Of a stretch of 64,000 bases of DNA, positions 16,239-26,713 are shown piece by piece. The notes under the pieces were generated by a model, which saw nothing but the letters and a program-made list of their open reading frames with translations, made no database searches and was not told the DNA's origin. The DNA lies in assembly GCF_000402035.1 (NCBI RefSeq), contig NC_021294.1:558001-622000 (forward strand). The letters are read 5' to 3'. Made by a program: the position numbers and the translations under genes. Position 1 is the stretch's first letter; each line of letters starts with the position of its first letter. This stretch comes from Caballeronia insecticola (GTDB lineage Bacteria; Pseudomonadota; Gammaproteobacteria; Burkholderiales; Burkholderiaceae).

Positions 16239-17573
16239 ATGAATCGATCCGCAAGCGCGGAAGGCGCCGTCACGTCCCGCGTGATGCGCCGCCTGTTGCC
16301 GTTTCTGCTGCTCATGTACGTGCTCGCGTTTCTCGATCGCGCGAACATCGGTTTCGCGCAGAAGGCGCTGCAGCAGGACACCGGCCTCACGAACGCCGCG
16401 TTCGCGTTCGGCGCGGGCGTGTTTTTTATCGGCTATGCGCTGTTCGAAGTGCCGAGCAACCTGCTGTTGCATCGCGTCGGCGCGAAGTTGTGGATGTGCC
16501 GCATCATGGTGACGTGGGGTCTCGTCTCGGCGGCGATGGCCTTCGCACATTCCGCAACCACGTTCTACGTGCTGCGCTTTCTGCTCGGCGTGGCGGAGGC
16601 GGGGTTCTTCCCGGGCATCGTCTATTACCTGACGCGCTGGTTTCCGCAATCGTCGCGGGCGCGCGCGCTCGGCGTGTTCTATTTCGGCGCACCGCTCGCG
16701 TTCATCTTCGGCGCGCCGCTGTCCGGCTTGTTGCTCGATCTGCACGGCGCGCTCGGCTTCAAGGGCTGGCAGTGGTTGTTTCTGATCGAAGGGCTGATGG
16801 CGTCGATCGTCGGCGTGTGGGCGTTCTGGTATCTCGACGACGATCCCGCGAAAGCCCGCTGGCTCACGCACGAACAACGCGCGCTGCTCGTCGCGCGCCT
16901 CACCGACGACGCGCGCGCCGCGACTTCGCACGGTCCGCGCAGCGTGCTGGCGGCGCTGGTCGATCCGCGCGTGCTGGTGCTGTGCTGCGTCTACTTCCTG
17001 ATTCAGGCGGCGGTGTACGGCGTCGTTTTTTATCTGCCGCAACAGGTGTCGGCGCTGCTCGGCACGAAAGTGGGCTTGCGCGTCGGGCTCGTGACGGCGT
17101 TGCCGTGGATCGCGGCCGTCATCGTGACGTGGATCGTTCCGCGTTACGCCGATCGCACCGGCAAGCACCGCGTTTGCGCCGTCGCGCTCCTCGTGATGTC
17201 GGGTGTCGCGATCGCGGTGTCGGGCCTCGCGAACGCGCCGGTCGTTTCGCTGATCGCGCTGTGCTGTGCCGCGAGCGGTTTCATCGCCGCGCAACCGCTT
17301 TTCTGGACCTTTCCGACACGCTATCTGACGGGCGCGGCCGCCGCGGCCGGCATCGCGCTGATCAACTCGCTCGGCGGACTCGGCGGCTTTTTTGCGCCGA
17401 TGGCCCGCACCGCCGCCGAAGCCGCCTTCCATTCGACGAGCGCCGGACTCATGGTGCTCGCGGGCGCTGCCGTGCTTGCGGCGCTGGTCATTGTCGCGCT
17501 CGTGCGCGTGCCCGAAGGCGGCGACGCTCGACCCATTGCAGACGCCGCGGCCAAGCCTGCGAAGGCGTCCTGA
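16239..17573 (+). CDS. MFS transporter, anion:cation symporter (ACS) family
   Basis: 444 aa, 12 predicted TM helices, with the ACS signature [12 protein letters not shown] in TM1 and [15 protein letters not shown] between TM2 and TM3. ACS members import sugar acids such as galactonate or glucarate. Lying between the SDR and L-rhamnonate dehydratase genes, it may import L-rhamnonate or a related acid, complementing the ABC sugar importer downstream. Confidence 0.88.
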   Translation: MNRSASAEGAVTSRVMRRLLPFLLLMYVLAFLDRANIGFAQKALQQDTGLTNAAFAFGAGVFFIGYALFEVPSNLLLHRVGAKLWMCRIMVTWGLVSAAMAFAHSATTFYVLRFLLGVAEAGFFPGIVYYLTRWFPQSSRARALGVFYFGAPLAFIFGAPLSGLLLDLHGALGFKGWQWLFLIEGLMASIVGVWAFWYLDDDPAKARWLTHEQRALLVARLTDDARAATSHGPRSVLAALVDPRVLVLCCVYFLIQAAVYGVVFYLPQQVSALLGTKVGLRVGLVTALPWIAAVIVTWIVPRYADRTGKHRVCAVALLVMSGVAIAVSGLANAPVVSLIALCCAASGFIAAQPLFWTFPTRYLTGAAAAAGIALINSLGGLGGFFAPMARTAAEAAFHSTSAGLMVLAGAAVLAALVIVALVRVPEGGDARPIADAAAKPAKAS

Positions 17574-17602
17574 ACAACAAAGCCAACCATTTGGAGCCCA
17601 AG

Positions 17603-18781
17603 ATGTCCATGCCCACGATTCGCCAGGTGCGTGCCTTTACCGTTCGCGGCGGCGGCGCCGATTATCACGACCAGGGCGCCGATCACTGGATCGACGACCA
17701 TATCTCGACGCCGATGTCCCGCTATCCCGAATACCGCCAGAGCCGCCAGTCGTTCGGGCTGAACGTGCTCGGCTCGCTCGTCGTCGAGATCGAGGCGAGC
17801 GACGGCACCGTCGGCTTTGCCGTGACGACGGGCGGCGAGATCGGCGCGTTCATCGTCGAGAAGCATCTGGCGCGCTTCGTCGAGGGACAGCGCGTGACCG
17901 ACATCGAAAAGATGTGGGATCAGATGTTCAACGCGACGCTTTACTACGGGCGCAAGGGCATCGTGCTGAACGCGATCTCGGGCGTCGATCTCGCGCTGTG
18001 GGACCTGCTCGCGAAGGTGCGCAAGGAGCCGGTGTTCCAGTTGCTCGGCGGCCCCGTGCGCGACGAACTCCAGTTCTACGCGACCGGCGCGCGGCCGGAT
18101 CTCGCCAAGGAGATGGGCTTTATCGGCGGCAAGATGCCCTTGCAGCATGGCCCGGCCGAAGGCGAGGAAGGGCTCGCGAAGAATATCGCCAAGCTCGCGG
18201 ATATGCGCTCGAAAGTCGGCGACGATTTCTGGCTGATGTTCGACTGCTGGATGAGTCTCGACCTCAACTACGCGAAGCGCCTCGCGAACGCGGCGCGCGA
18301 TTACGGCCTCAAGTGGATCGAGGAAGCATTGCCGCCGGACGACTATTGGGGCTATGCCGAACTGCGCCGCTCGGTGCCCGGCGGCATGATGGTGACGACC
18401 GGCGAGCACGAAGCGACACGCTGGGGCTTTCGCATGCTGTTCGAGATGGGCTGCGCGGATCTCGTGCAGCCGGACGTCGGCTGGTGCGGCGGCATCACGG
18501 AGCTCATCAAGATTTCGGCGCTCGCGGACGCGCACAATGTGCTCGTCGTGCCGCACGGGTCGTCGGTGTATAGCTATCACTTCGTCGTGACGCGTCACAA
18601 CTCGCCGTTCGCCGAGTTCCTGATGATGGCGCCCAAAGCCGATCAGGTCGTGCCGATGTTCACGCCGCTCTTGCTCGACGAACCCGTGCCCGTGAACGGC
18701 CGCATGAAGGTGCCGGAAACGCCGGGCTTCGGCGTGCGGCTGAACCCCGAGTGCACGCTCACGCGGCCTTACACGCACTGA
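17603..18781 (+). CDS. rhmD: L-rhamnonate dehydratase
   Basis: 392 aa, enolase superfamily. It is strongly alike, as I recall the E. coli RhmD sequence, through long blocks: [64 protein letters not shown] and [10 protein letters not shown]. It dehydrates L-rhamnonate to 2-keto-3-deoxy-L-rhamnonate. Start ATG at 17603 ([12 protein letters not shown]) with GGAG upstream. Third gene of the operon. Confidence 0.95.
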   Translation: MSMPTIRQVRAFTVRGGGADYHDQGADHWIDDHISTPMSRYPEYRQSRQSFGLNVLGSLVVEIEASDGTVGFAVTTGGEIGAFIVEKHLARFVEGQRVTDIEKMWDQMFNATLYYGRKGIVLNAISGVDLALWDLLAKVRKEPVFQLLGGPVRDELQFYATGARPDLAKEMGFIGGKMPLQHGPAEGEEGLAKNIAKLADMRSKVGDDFWLMFDCWMSLDLNYAKRLANAARDYGLKWIEEALPPDDYWGYAELRRSVPGGMMVTTGEHEATRWGFRMLFEMGCADLVQPDVGWCGGITELIKISALADAHNVLVVPHGSSVYSYHFVVTRHNSPFAEFLMMAPKADQVVPMFTPLLLDEPVPVNGRMKVPETPGFGVRLNPECTLTRPYTH

Positions 18782-18807
18782 TACCTATCGGCACGGAGGA
18801 CACACGC

Positions 18808-19590
18808 ATGCTGCTGGAAAACAAGGTCGTCGTGGTCACGGGCGGCTCGCGCGGTATCGGCCGGGCGATCGCGCTTGCGAGCGCACGCGAAGGCGCGGAC
18901 GTCGCCATCAACTACTGGGGCGACAACGACAAATCGTACGGCAAGGAATCGGCGGTCGAATCGATCGTCGCCGAGATCGAGGCGCTCGGGCGGCGCGCAA
19001 TTGCTGTCGAAGGCAATGTGGCGCTGCACGAGACCGGCATCGAACTGGTGCGACGCACGGTGCAGGCGTTCGGCCGCGTGGACGTGCTGTCGAGCAACGC
19101 GGGCATTTGCCCGTTTCACGCGTTTCTCGACATGCCGCCTTCGGTCTATGAGACCACGGTCGCCGTCAATCTGAACGGCGCGTTCTACGTGACGCAGGCC
19201 GTCGCCAATCAGATGAAGGCGCAGGGCACGGGCGGCGCAATCGTGGCGACGAGTTCGATCAGCGCGCTCGTCGGCGGCGGCATGCAGACGCACTACACGC
19301 CGACGAAGGCGGGCGTCCATTCGCTGATGCAGTCCTGCGCGATCGCGCTCGGACCGTACGGCATCCGCTGCAATTCGGTGATGCCCGGCACCATCGCGAC
19401 CGATCTCAACGCCGACGATCTCGCCAACCCCGACAAGCGCGCGTATATGGAAAAGCGCATCCCGCTCGGCCGTCTCGGCGCACCCGACGACGTCGCGCAA
19501 TGCGTCGTGTTCCTCGCTTCCGAACGTGCGCGCTATGTGACGGGCGCATCGCTGCTGGTGGATGGCGGTCTCTTCGTCAATCTTCAGTAA
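18808..19590 (+). CDS. L-rhamnose 1-dehydrogenase (SDR)
   Basis: 260 aa. SDR motifs TGGSRGIG, SSNAG (in place of NNAG), catalytic Ser in TSSIS and Y-x3-K in YTPTK. The insert with WGDNDKSYGKESAVE after the second strand is as I recall for NAD(P)-dependent L-rhamnose 1-dehydrogenases. It oxidises L-rhamnose to the 1,4-lactone, the first step. Last gene of the operon, 26 nt after rhmD. Confidence 0.85.
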   Translation: MLLENKVVVVTGGSRGIGRAIALASAREGADVAINYWGDNDKSYGKESAVESIVAEIEALGRRAIAVEGNVALHETGIELVRRTVQAFGRVDVLSSNAGICPFHAFLDMPPSVYETTVAVNLNGAFYVTQAVANQMKAQGTGGAIVATSSISALVGGGMQTHYTPTKAGVHSLMQSCAIALGPYGIRCNSVMPGTIATDLNADDLANPDKRAYMEKRIPLGRLGAPDDVAQCVVFLASERARYVTGASLLVDGGLFVNLQ

Positions 19591-19597
19591 CGCGCGC

Positions 19598-20563
19598 TCA
19601 ATGCGAGAGCGCCGAATACTTGCGCAACAGCGCGATGAAGTATTCGGCGGGCTCGCTCAGCGTTTCGAACTTGCGGCGCAGCAAGCCGAAGCCCGACAGG
19701 CTCTTGCCGATCTCGATCGGCAGTTCGATCAGCAATTGCGCGCGCAGATAATCGCGCACGACGGATTCCGGCAGCATCGCGACGGCGTCGCTGTTTTGCA
19801 GCAGTTGCAGCGTCGCGAAGATCGACGCGCATTCGACGATATCGCTGGGCGTCGTCAACCCTGCGCGCGCGAGTTCGTCCTCGAAGAGACCGCGCGCGGG
19901 ACTCGTGATCGGCTGCAGAATCCACGGCCAGCCGACGAGCATATCCAGCGCGAGCGCGGTCTTCTCAGCGAGCGGATGCCCCGCGCGCACCACGAGGCGC
20001 ATCGCTTCGCGCGCGAGCGGTTCGAAATCGAAATCGTTGTGCTGCAGCGGCGTGGTGAGCCGTCCGAGCGCGAGATCGACTTCGCGGCGATGCAGCAACT
20101 GCACGACCTGATCGCTCGTCTCGCCGAGAATGCGCACGTTCAGCAAGGGCCGCTCGGACTTGAGCTCGGTGACGGCCATCGCCAGCACATCGGGCGCGGC
20201 GCCCATGATCGCGCCGACCGTCAGTTGGCCGTGGCCGCCTCGGCGTTTGGCGTCGAGGTCGTCGGCGAAGCGTGTGAGATCCGCCAGCGAGCGGCGCGCG
20301 TACGCGAGCGCCGCCGTGCCGAGCGGCGTCGGCTGCATGCCGCGTGCGTTGCGTTCGAACAGCAGAAAGCCGAACGCCTCTTCGATATCCGCCAGCATGC
20401 GGCTCGCGCTCGGCTGCGCGACGTTGATCGCTTCGGCGGCTTGATGCAGGTTGCGCGCATCGTCGAGCGCGACCAGCAGCGCGAGATGCTTGAACTTCAG
20501 GCGATTGATCAGCGTATTCGGCGAAACGCTCGGCGACACACTGTGGGACGTGTTCTGCTTCAT
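19598..20563 (-). CDS. LysR-family regulator, probable rhamnose operon regulator
   Basis: 321 aa from the ATG at 20563 (MKQNTSHSVS); the longer frame would add 21 residues. The N-terminal winged HTH includes ALDDARNLHQAAEAINVAQP and SRMLADIEEAFGFLLFER. The C-terminal LysR substrate domain follows, most like the GalR/GbpR sugar-responsive branch. It sits between the two rhamnose operons and diverges from the second, so it is the obvious candidate for binding the shared promoter element. Confidence 0.88.
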   Translation of the reverse strand: MKQNTSHSVSPSVSPNTLINRLKFKHLALLVALDDARNLHQAAEAINVAQPSASRMLADIEEAFGFLLFERNARGMQPTPLGTAALAYARRSLADLTRFADDLDAKRRGGHGQLTVGAIMGAAPDVLAMAVTELKSERPLLNVRILGETSDQVVQLLHRREVDLALGRLTTPLQHNDFDFEPLAREAMRLVVRAGHPLAEKTALALDMLVGWPWILQPITSPARGLFEDELARAGLTTPSDIVECASIFATLQLLQNSDAVAMLPESVVRDYLRAQLLIELPIEIGKSLSGFGLLRRKFETLSEPAEYFIALLRKYSALSH

Positions 20564-20610
20564 TCGACAGCCCGCGTTGAACCGCGCGATGATACGGCGC
20601 AGCGATACGT

Positions 20611-20669
20611 TTTTGCGATCGGCCAATCCTGCTTTCGGATTGTCGTGTTATCGGTCGGCGAATTATAGT
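20611..20669 (+). promoter_or_regulatory. rhamnose regulon promoter element, copy 2
   Basis: It begins TTTTGC, has CTTTCGGATTGTCGTGTTAT at 20632-20651 and ends with TATAGT at 20664-20669, 57 bp before the mutarotase start. It matches the element at 15330-15387 in sequence, order and distance to the start codon. It lies between the divergent LysR gene and the mutarotase operon. Confidence 0.65.
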
Positions 20670-20726
20670 CGCAGCATAACGAGTCCCGTAGACAGGGATT
20701 CACTAATCAAAACGAGGCGGTCCGCC

Positions 20727-21050
20727 ATGGAGACAGTGGCATTTCGCATGACCCTGAAGCCGGGCATGCGCGAGGAATACGAGCGACGTCATCGCGAAAT
20801 CTGGCCCGAACTGGCCGATGCGTTGCGCGCCGCGGGCATCCGCGACTACCGGATCTTTCTCGACGAGTCGACCGGCTATTTGTTCGCCAGTTACCAGCGC
20901 ACGGAAACGCATACCACCGACGCGCTGCCGGCGCTGCCCGTCATGCGCCAATGGTGGGACTACATGGCCGAGCTGATGGAGACCCATGCGGCGCGCGGAG
21001 ACAACGCGCCCGTCGCGGTGCCGCTCGTGCCGGTCTTTCATCTTCCCTGA
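20727..21050 (+). CDS. rhaM: L-rhamnose mutarotase
   Basis: 107 aa, the full length of the family. It keeps the hallmark blocks MREEYERRHREIWPEL, YRIFLDESTGYLFA, QWWDYMAELME and VFHLP. It interconverts alpha and beta anomers of L-rhamnose. Start ATG at 20727. First gene of the second rhamnose operon. Confidence 0.93.
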   Translation: METVAFRMTLKPGMREEYERRHREIWPELADALRAAGIRDYRIFLDESTGYLFASYQRTETHTTDALPALPVMRQWWDYMAELMETHAARGDNAPVAVPLVPVFHLP

Positions 21051-21080
21051 AACGTCGCCGCTTTCGCGAGGAGCGCAACC

Positions 21081-21971
21081 ATGCAGGTCGTCGATCCGCA
21101 TATCCACTTGTGGGATCTGTCCACGCATCATTACCCCTGGCTCGCGAACCCGCAGACATCGTTCGTCGGCGATGCGCGCAAGCTGAAGCACGACTATCTG
21201 CTCGCCGATCTGCTGCGCGATGCGCAAGACATCGAAGTGCTGAAGATCGTGCATGTCGACGCGAATCACGATCCCGCCGATCCGGTCGAGGAAACGCGCT
21301 GGCTGCAAGGCATCGCCGATGGCGCCGTGCGCGGCATGCCGAACGGCATCGTCGCGGGTGCGGATTTGTCGGCGGATAACGCGCCCGCCGTGCTCGAAGC
21401 GCACGCGGCGTTCGCGAACACGCGCGGCATCCGCCAGATTCTCAACGTGCACGAAAACAAGCTGTACGACTATGTCGGCCGTCACTACATGCGCGAGCCG
21501 CAATGGCGCAAGCACTTCGGGTTGCTCAAGCGCTTTGGCATGTCGTTCGACTTGCAGCTTTATCCGTCGCAGATGGAAGAGGCGGCGCAGCTCGCGCGCG
21601 AACATGCGGATACGCAGTTCATCGTGAATCACGCGGGCATGTTCGTCGATCGCAATGCGACGCAAGGTTATCGCGCGTGGCGCGACGGCATGCGTATGCT
21701 GGCCGCGTGCCCGAACGTCGCGGTGAAGCTGAGCGGCTTCGCGATGTTCGATCACGCGTGGACCATCGAGAGCCTGCGTCCTTACGTGCATGAAACCATC
21801 GATACGTTCGGCTGCGAGCGCGCGATGTTCGCGTCGAACTTTCCGGTGGACCGGCTTTTCGGCACATACACGGCGCTGTGGAACGCGTATGCGCACATCG
21901 TGAGCGATGCCAGCGACGGCGAGAAGGACGCGCTGTTCGTGCGCAACGCCGAGCGCATCTATCGCATCTAA
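21081..21971 (+). CDS. amidohydrolase-family lactonase, probable L-rhamnono-1,4-lactonase
   Basis: 296 aa, COG3618-type metal-dependent hydrolase. Metal-binding DPHIHLWDL is at the N-terminus, with [17 protein letters not shown] and FASNFPVDR further on. It is expected to open L-rhamnono-1,4-lactone to L-rhamnonate, which joins the dehydrogenase and dehydratase steps encoded upstream. A related sugar lactone (fuconolactone) cannot be excluded from sequence alone. Confidence 0.82.
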   Translation: MQVVDPHIHLWDLSTHHYPWLANPQTSFVGDARKLKHDYLLADLLRDAQDIEVLKIVHVDANHDPADPVEETRWLQGIADGAVRGMPNGIVAGADLSADNAPAVLEAHAAFANTRGIRQILNVHENKLYDYVGRHYMREPQWRKHFGLLKRFGMSFDLQLYPSQMEEAAQLAREHADTQFIVNHAGMFVDRNATQGYRAWRDGMRMLAACPNVAVKLSGFAMFDHAWTIESLRPYVHETIDTFGCERAMFASNFPVDRLFGTYTALWNAYAHIVSDASDGEKDALFVRNAERIYRI

Positions 21972-21981
21972 AGGAATGAAC

Positions 21982-23493
21982 ATGACGCCAAGACTCGAAC
22001 TCAGGCACGCCAGCAAGTCGTTCGGCCGCGTGCGCGCGCTCGGCGACGGCAGCCTGCAACTCTTTCCGGGCGAAGTGCATGCGCTGCTCGGCGAGAACGG
22101 CGCGGGCAAATCGACGCTCGTGAAACTGCTCGCGGGCGTCTATCAGCCCGATTCGGGCGAACTGCTCGTGGAAGGCGTCGCGCGCCGCTTCGCCAATCCC
22201 GCCGAAGCGCGCGATGCGGGTATCGCCGTCATCTATCAGGAGCCGACGCTGTTCGCGGATCTCTCGATTGCCGAGAACATCTACATGGGACGGCAGCCGC
22301 GCGACCGCTTCGGGCGCATTCGCTACGATGAGATGCATCGCGAAGTCGATGCCTTGCTCGCGTCGCTCGGCGTGAATCTGCGCGCGCAACGGCTCGTGCG
22401 CGGCTTGTCGATTGCGGATCAACAGGTAGTGGAGATTGCCAAGGCGCTGTCGCTCGATGCGAACGTGCTCATCATGGACGAGCCGACCGCCGCGTTGTCG
22501 CTGCCGGAAGTGGAGCGCCTCTTCGCGATCGTGCGCGCGTTGCGCGAACGCGATGTGGCGATTCTCTTCATCACGCACCGTCTCGACGAAGTGTTCGCGC
22601 TGACGCAGCGCACGACGATCATGCGCGACGGCATGAAAGTCTACGACGCGCTGACCGCCGACATGACCATCGATGCCATCGTGAGCCGCATGGTCGGCCG
22701 CGATCTCGACACGTTCTATCCGAAAGCCGAAGTGACGCCCGGCGACGTGCGTCTTTCGGTGCGCAATCTCACGCGCGAAGGCGTGTTCAAGAACATCTCG
22801 TTCGATGTGCGCGCGGGCGAGATCGTCGCGCTGGCGGGTCTGGTCGGCGCGGGACGCAGCGAAGTCGCGCGGGCGATTTTCGGCATCGATCCGGTCGATG
22901 GCGGCGAAGTAAAGATCGCGGGCAAGAAGCTCGCATTGGGTCATCCGGCGGCCGCCGTGCGCGCGGGTCTTGCGCTCGTGCCGGAAGATCGCCGCGCGCA
23001 GGGACTGGCGCTGGAGCTGAGTATTGCGCGTAATGCGTCGCTGACGGTGCTCGGGCGTCTGGTGCGGCACGGACTCATCTCGTCGCGCAGCGAAGCCACG
23101 CTCGCCGCCGATTGGGGCCGCCGCCTGCGGCTCAAGGCCGGCGATCTCGATGCGCCCGTCGGCACGCTCTCGGGCGGCAATCAGCAGAAGGTCGTGCTCG
23201 GCAAATGGCTCGCGACGAATCCGAAGGTGCTGATCATCGACGAGCCCACGCGCGGCATCGACGTGGGCGCGAAAGCCGAGGTGTATCGCACGCTCGCGGA
23301 ACTCGTGAAGGAAGGCATGGCCGTGCTGATGATATCGAGCGAACTGCCCGAAGTGCTCGGCATGGCGGACCGCGTGCTCGTGATGCACGAAGGCCGTATC
23401 AGCGCGGATATCGCCCGCGCCGATGCGAACGAGGAACGGGTGATGAGCGCCGCATTGGGCGCGTCACCACAAGCACTGGGACGCGCAGCATGA
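21982..23493 (+). CDS. rhaT: sugar ABC transporter ATP-binding protein (two ATPase domains)
   Basis: 503 aa. The N-terminal ATPase has a proper Walker A (GENGAGKST), while its signature region reads [10 protein letters not shown], so LSxGQ is not obvious. The second domain has a degenerate P-loop (GLVGAGRSE) and a full signature ([14 protein letters not shown]). This is the pattern of CUT2 sugar importers. I chose the ATG at 21982, 6 nt after AAAGGA, over the one at 21976. The symbol follows the rhizobial RhaSTPQ system and is not the E. coli rhaT permease. Confidence 0.88.
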   Translation: MTPRLELRHASKSFGRVRALGDGSLQLFPGEVHALLGENGAGKSTLVKLLAGVYQPDSGELLVEGVARRFANPAEARDAGIAVIYQEPTLFADLSIAENIYMGRQPRDRFGRIRYDEMHREVDALLASLGVNLRAQRLVRGLSIADQQVVEIAKALSLDANVLIMDEPTAALSLPEVERLFAIVRALRERDVAILFITHRLDEVFALTQRTTIMRDGMKVYDALTADMTIDAIVSRMVGRDLDTFYPKAEVTPGDVRLSVRNLTREGVFKNISFDVRAGEIVALAGLVGAGRSEVARAIFGIDPVDGGEVKIAGKKLALGHPAAAVRAGLALVPEDRRAQGLALELSIARNASLTVLGRLVRHGLISSRSEATLAADWGRRLRLKAGDLDAPVGTLSGGNQQKVVLGKWLATNPKVLIIDEPTRGIDVGAKAEVYRTLAELVKEGMAVLMISSELPEVLGMADRVLVMHEGRISADIARADANEERVMSAALGASPQALGRAA

Positions 23494-24533
23494 TGACACG
23501 ACATTCTCCCGCCATGCCCGCTCTGCCTGCCGCCGAAACGAAACGCGAGAGCCTCGCGGTAACGATTGCGAAGAGTCGCGAGCTCACGCTTTTCATCGTG
23601 CTCATCGTGCTCGTTGGCGCGACGGCCGCGGTCAAGCCCGACTTCCTCAATCTCCAGAACCTGCGCGACGTGCTGCTCAACGTCTCGATCATCGGCTTGC
23701 TGACGGCGGGCATGACTATCGTGATGCTGATGCGGCATATCGATCTCTCCGTGGCGTCGGTGGTCGGCGTGAGCGCGTATGCGGTCGGCAGCCTCTTCGT
23801 GATGTTCCCGCACATGCCGGTGATCGTCGCGATGCTCGCGGGCTTAGGCATCGGACTCGCGATCGGCGCGGTGAACGGCGCACTCGTCACGTTCGGGCGC
23901 GTGCCATCGCTCGTCGCCACGTTATCGACGCTCTATATCGTGCGCGGCGCGGATTACGCGTGGGTCCACGGCGGCCAGATCAACGCAACGAGCCTGCCCG
24001 ACGCGTTCGCATTCATCGCGACGGGTTCGCTCCTCGGTGTGCCGAATCTCGTGCTGATTGCGCTGGTTGTGCTGATCGCGCTGTCGGTGTATCTGAAGCA
24101 GTATCGCGGCGGACGCGAGCATTACGCGATCGGCTCGAATCCGGAGGCGGCGCGGCTCGCGGGCATTCGCGTGGATCGCCGCGTGATGATCGGCTTCGCG
24201 CTGTCCGGCGCGATCGCGGGTCTCGCGGGCGTGCTGTGGCTCGCGCGCTTCGGCACCGTCGATGCGAGCACGGCGAAGGGCATCGAACTGCAAGTGGTCG
24301 CGGCGGCGGTGGTCGGCAGCGTCGCGATCACGGGCGGCGTCGGCACGATTGCGGGCGCAACGCTCGGCGCGCTCGTGCTCGGCGTCATCAACATTGCGCT
24401 GGTGGTGCTGCGCGTGTCGCCGTTCTGGCAGCAGGCGATTCAAGGCGCGCTGATCGTCGCGGCGATCACGCTCGATACGTTGCTCGCGCGCTCGGTCGCG
24501 CGCCGCATGATGAGGAAACGCGATCATGGCTAA
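23490..24533 (+). CDS. rhaP: sugar ABC transporter permease (CUT2/BPD_transp_2)
   Basis: 347 aa with about 9-10 hydrophobic helices and the family block [20 protein letters not shown]. Its ATG overlaps the stop of the ATPase gene, and its stop lies inside the next permease gene. Paralogous to the following gene; together they should form the membrane channel. Confidence 0.9.
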   Translation: MMTRHSPAMPALPAAETKRESLAVTIAKSRELTLFIVLIVLVGATAAVKPDFLNLQNLRDVLLNVSIIGLLTAGMTIVMLMRHIDLSVASVVGVSAYAVGSLFVMFPHMPVIVAMLAGLGIGLAIGAVNGALVTFGRVPSLVATLSTLYIVRGADYAWVHGGQINATSLPDAFAFIATGSLLGVPNLVLIALVVLIALSVYLKQYRGGREHYAIGSNPEAARLAGIRVDRRVMIGFALSGAIAGLAGVLWLARFGTVDASTAKGIELQVVAAAVVGSVAITGGVGTIAGATLGALVLGVINIALVVLRVSPFWQQAIQGALIVAAITLDTLLARSVARRMMRKRDHG

Positions 24534-25536
24534 ACCCGATTCCGCTCTGTCCACGAGCAAGCGCCGCCATCTGCAATGGGAAGCGATGCTCGCCATCGTG
24601 CTCGTCGTCTCGCTCGCGGGCGGCCGCGTGCTGTCGCCGCTGTTTCTCTCGACGTCGAATATCTCGAACATGCTCGCCGATTTCACCGAAATCGCGCTGA
24701 TCGCGTTGCCGATGACGCTCATCATCATTGCAGCGGAAATCGATCTTTCGGTGGCGTCGGTGCTGGGCGCATCGAGTGCGCTGATGGGCGTGCTCTGGCA
24801 CATGGGCTTGCCGATGCCGCTCGTGATCGCGCTGGTGCTCGTGTTCGGCACGCTTGCGGGCCTGCTCAACGGGCTTGTGATCGTGCGCTTCAACTTGCCG
24901 TCGCTTGCGGTGACCATCGGCACGCTCGCGCTGTTTCGCGGGCTCGCGTATGTGCTGCTCGGCGATCAGGCTATCGCGGATTTTCCGGCGTCGTACACGG
25001 CGTTCGGCATCGACACCATCGCCAATACGTTTCTGCCGATGCCGTTCGCGCTCGTGATCGCGGGCGCGATCGTCTTCACGGTGCTGTTGCAGGCGACGCC
25101 GTTCGGCCGCAGCCTCTTTGCGATCGGCGCGAATCCGACAGCCGCGCAATTCTCCGGCATCGACGTGGCGAAGACCAAGTTGAAGCTCTTCATGATGTCG
25201 GGCGCGATGGCGGCGCTCGCGGGCATCGTCTACACGCTGCGCTTCACGAGCGCGCGCGGCGACAACGGCGAAGGCTTCGAGTTGTCCGTGATCGCGGCGG
25301 TGCTGTTCGGCGGCGTGAGCATTTTCGGCGGACGCGGCTCGATGATCGGCGTGCTGCTGTCGCTCGTGATCATCGGCGTGTTGCGCAATGCGCTGACGCT
25401 TGCGGACGTATCGAGCGAAACGCTCACCATCGTGACGGGCGCGCTGCTGCTCTCGTCGGTGCTGATTCCGAATCTCGTCGCGCGCGGGCGGGCGGCGCGC
25501 GAAAAGCGCCTGATGGCGCAGCCTCAAGCTCGATGA
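24526..25536 (+). CDS. rhaQ: sugar ABC transporter permease (CUT2/BPD_transp_2)
   Basis: 336 aa, about 9 hydrophobic helices, with [20 protein letters not shown] and GANPTAAQFSGIDV. It overlaps the first permease gene by 8 nt. Second half of a heterodimeric permease. Confidence 0.9.
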   Translation: MAKPDSALSTSKRRHLQWEAMLAIVLVVSLAGGRVLSPLFLSTSNISNMLADFTEIALIALPMTLIIIAAEIDLSVASVLGASSALMGVLWHMGLPMPLVIALVLVFGTLAGLLNGLVIVRFNLPSLAVTIGTLALFRGLAYVLLGDQAIADFPASYTAFGIDTIANTFLPMPFALVIAGAIVFTVLLQATPFGRSLFAIGANPTAAQFSGIDVAKTKLKLFMMSGAMAALAGIVYTLRFTSARGDNGEGFELSVIAAVLFGGVSIFGGRGSMIGVLLSLVIIGVLRNALTLADVSSETLTIVTGALLLSSVLIPNLVARGRAAREKRLMAQPQAR

Positions 25537-25613
25537 TTTGCCGTGCTCGTTGATAACCAGCGCAAGGGTTCGCACGACGAAGCCCGCGCGCAAATGACAG
25601 GAGACTTTACGAC

Positions 25614-26627
25614 ATGAAAAACCCTATCCGATTCCCGCGCGGCCCGGCGCTGGCTGCGGCCTTTCTCGCCGCGACGGTCGCGCTGACAGCAAGCGCCGCC
25701 GACATCAAGAGCGGCCTCAAAATCGCGTTTCTGCCGAAGCAGATCAACAACCCGTACGAAGTGATCGCCGACGACGGCGGCATGGCGGCAATCAAGGAAA
25801 TGAAGGGCGACGGCAAAGTGGTCGGGCCGTCGGATGCGGGCGCGTCGTCGCAGGTGAGCTATATCAACACGCTCATCACGCAGCGTCAGAACGCCATCGT
25901 GATCGCGGCGAACGACGCCAACGCGGTCGTGCCGTATCTCAAGAAGGCGATGTCGCAGGGCATCAAGGTCGTCACGTTCGACTCCGACACCGCGCCGGAC
26001 GGACGGCAGATCTTCGTGAACCAGGCCGATTCGGAAGCGATCGGGCGCGGACAGATTCAGTTGCTGTCGAAGCTGATCGGCGGCGAGGGCGAGTTCGCGA
26101 TTCTCTCCGCCACGCCCAACGCGACGAATCAGAACACGTGGATCAAGTGGATGCAGGAGGAACTGAAGAAGCCCGAGTATTCGAAGATGAAGCTCGTGAA
26201 GATCGCCTACGGCAACGACGACGATCAGAAGTCGTTCGTCGAGACGCAGGGCTTGCTGCAGGCTTATCCGAACCTGAAGGGCATCGTTGCGCCGACATCG
26301 GTCGGGATCGCGGCGGCGGCGCGTTATATCTCGAGTTCGCCGGCGAAGGGCAAGGTCGTGGTGACGGGGCTCGGCACGCCGAACCAGATGCGCTCGTTCG
26401 TGAAGAACGGCACGGTCAAGGCGTTCCAGTTGTGGGATCCGGGTCAGCTGGGCTATCTGGCGGCGTTCGCGGCGGCCAATCTCGCGTCGGGCACGATCAC
26501 GGGCAAGGAAGGCGATTCGTTCGATGCCGGCAAGCTCGGCAAGCGCACGGTGGGCAAGAGCGGCGAAGTCATCCTCGGCCCGCCGACAACCTTCGACTCG
26601 GCCAACATCGACAACTTCAATTTCTGA
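25614..26627 (+). CDS. rhaS: rhamnose ABC transporter substrate-binding protein
   Basis: 337 aa. A signal peptide (basic start, then ALAAAFLAATVALTASAAD, cleavage near residue 23) is followed by a periplasmic binding protein type 1 fold: KIAFLPKQINNPYEVIADDG, QRQNAIVIAANDANAV and KVVTFDSDTA. It captures the sugar for the importer encoded just upstream. ACAGGAGA precedes the ATG. Last gene before a strong terminator. Not the E. coli rhaS regulator. Confidence 0.9.
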   Translation: MKNPIRFPRGPALAAAFLAATVALTASAADIKSGLKIAFLPKQINNPYEVIADDGGMAAIKEMKGDGKVVGPSDAGASSQVSYINTLITQRQNAIVIAANDANAVVPYLKKAMSQGIKVVTFDSDTAPDGRQIFVNQADSEAIGRGQIQLLSKLIGGEGEFAILSATPNATNQNTWIKWMQEELKKPEYSKMKLVKIAYGNDDDQKSFVETQGLLQAYPNLKGIVAPTSVGIAAAARYISSSPAKGKVVVTGLGTPNQMRSFVKNGTVKAFQLWDPGQLGYLAAFAAANLASGTITGKEGDSFDAGKLGKRTVGKSGEVILGPPTTFDSANIDNFNF

Positions 26628-26680
26628 CGCGATCTGACGCGAGAAAATCGCGCGGAACCTGAGAGAAAGCGTGAGAGAAA

Positions 26681-26713
26681 AGCGGAACGCCCTTCGGGGC
26701 GTTCCGCTTTTTT
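26681..26713 (+). terminator. strong intrinsic terminator of the rhamnose transport operon
   Basis: AGCGGAACGCCC pairs with GGGCGTTCCGCT around a TTCGG loop and is followed by a run of seven T. It is placed 54 nt after the substrate-binding protein gene. Confidence 0.93.
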
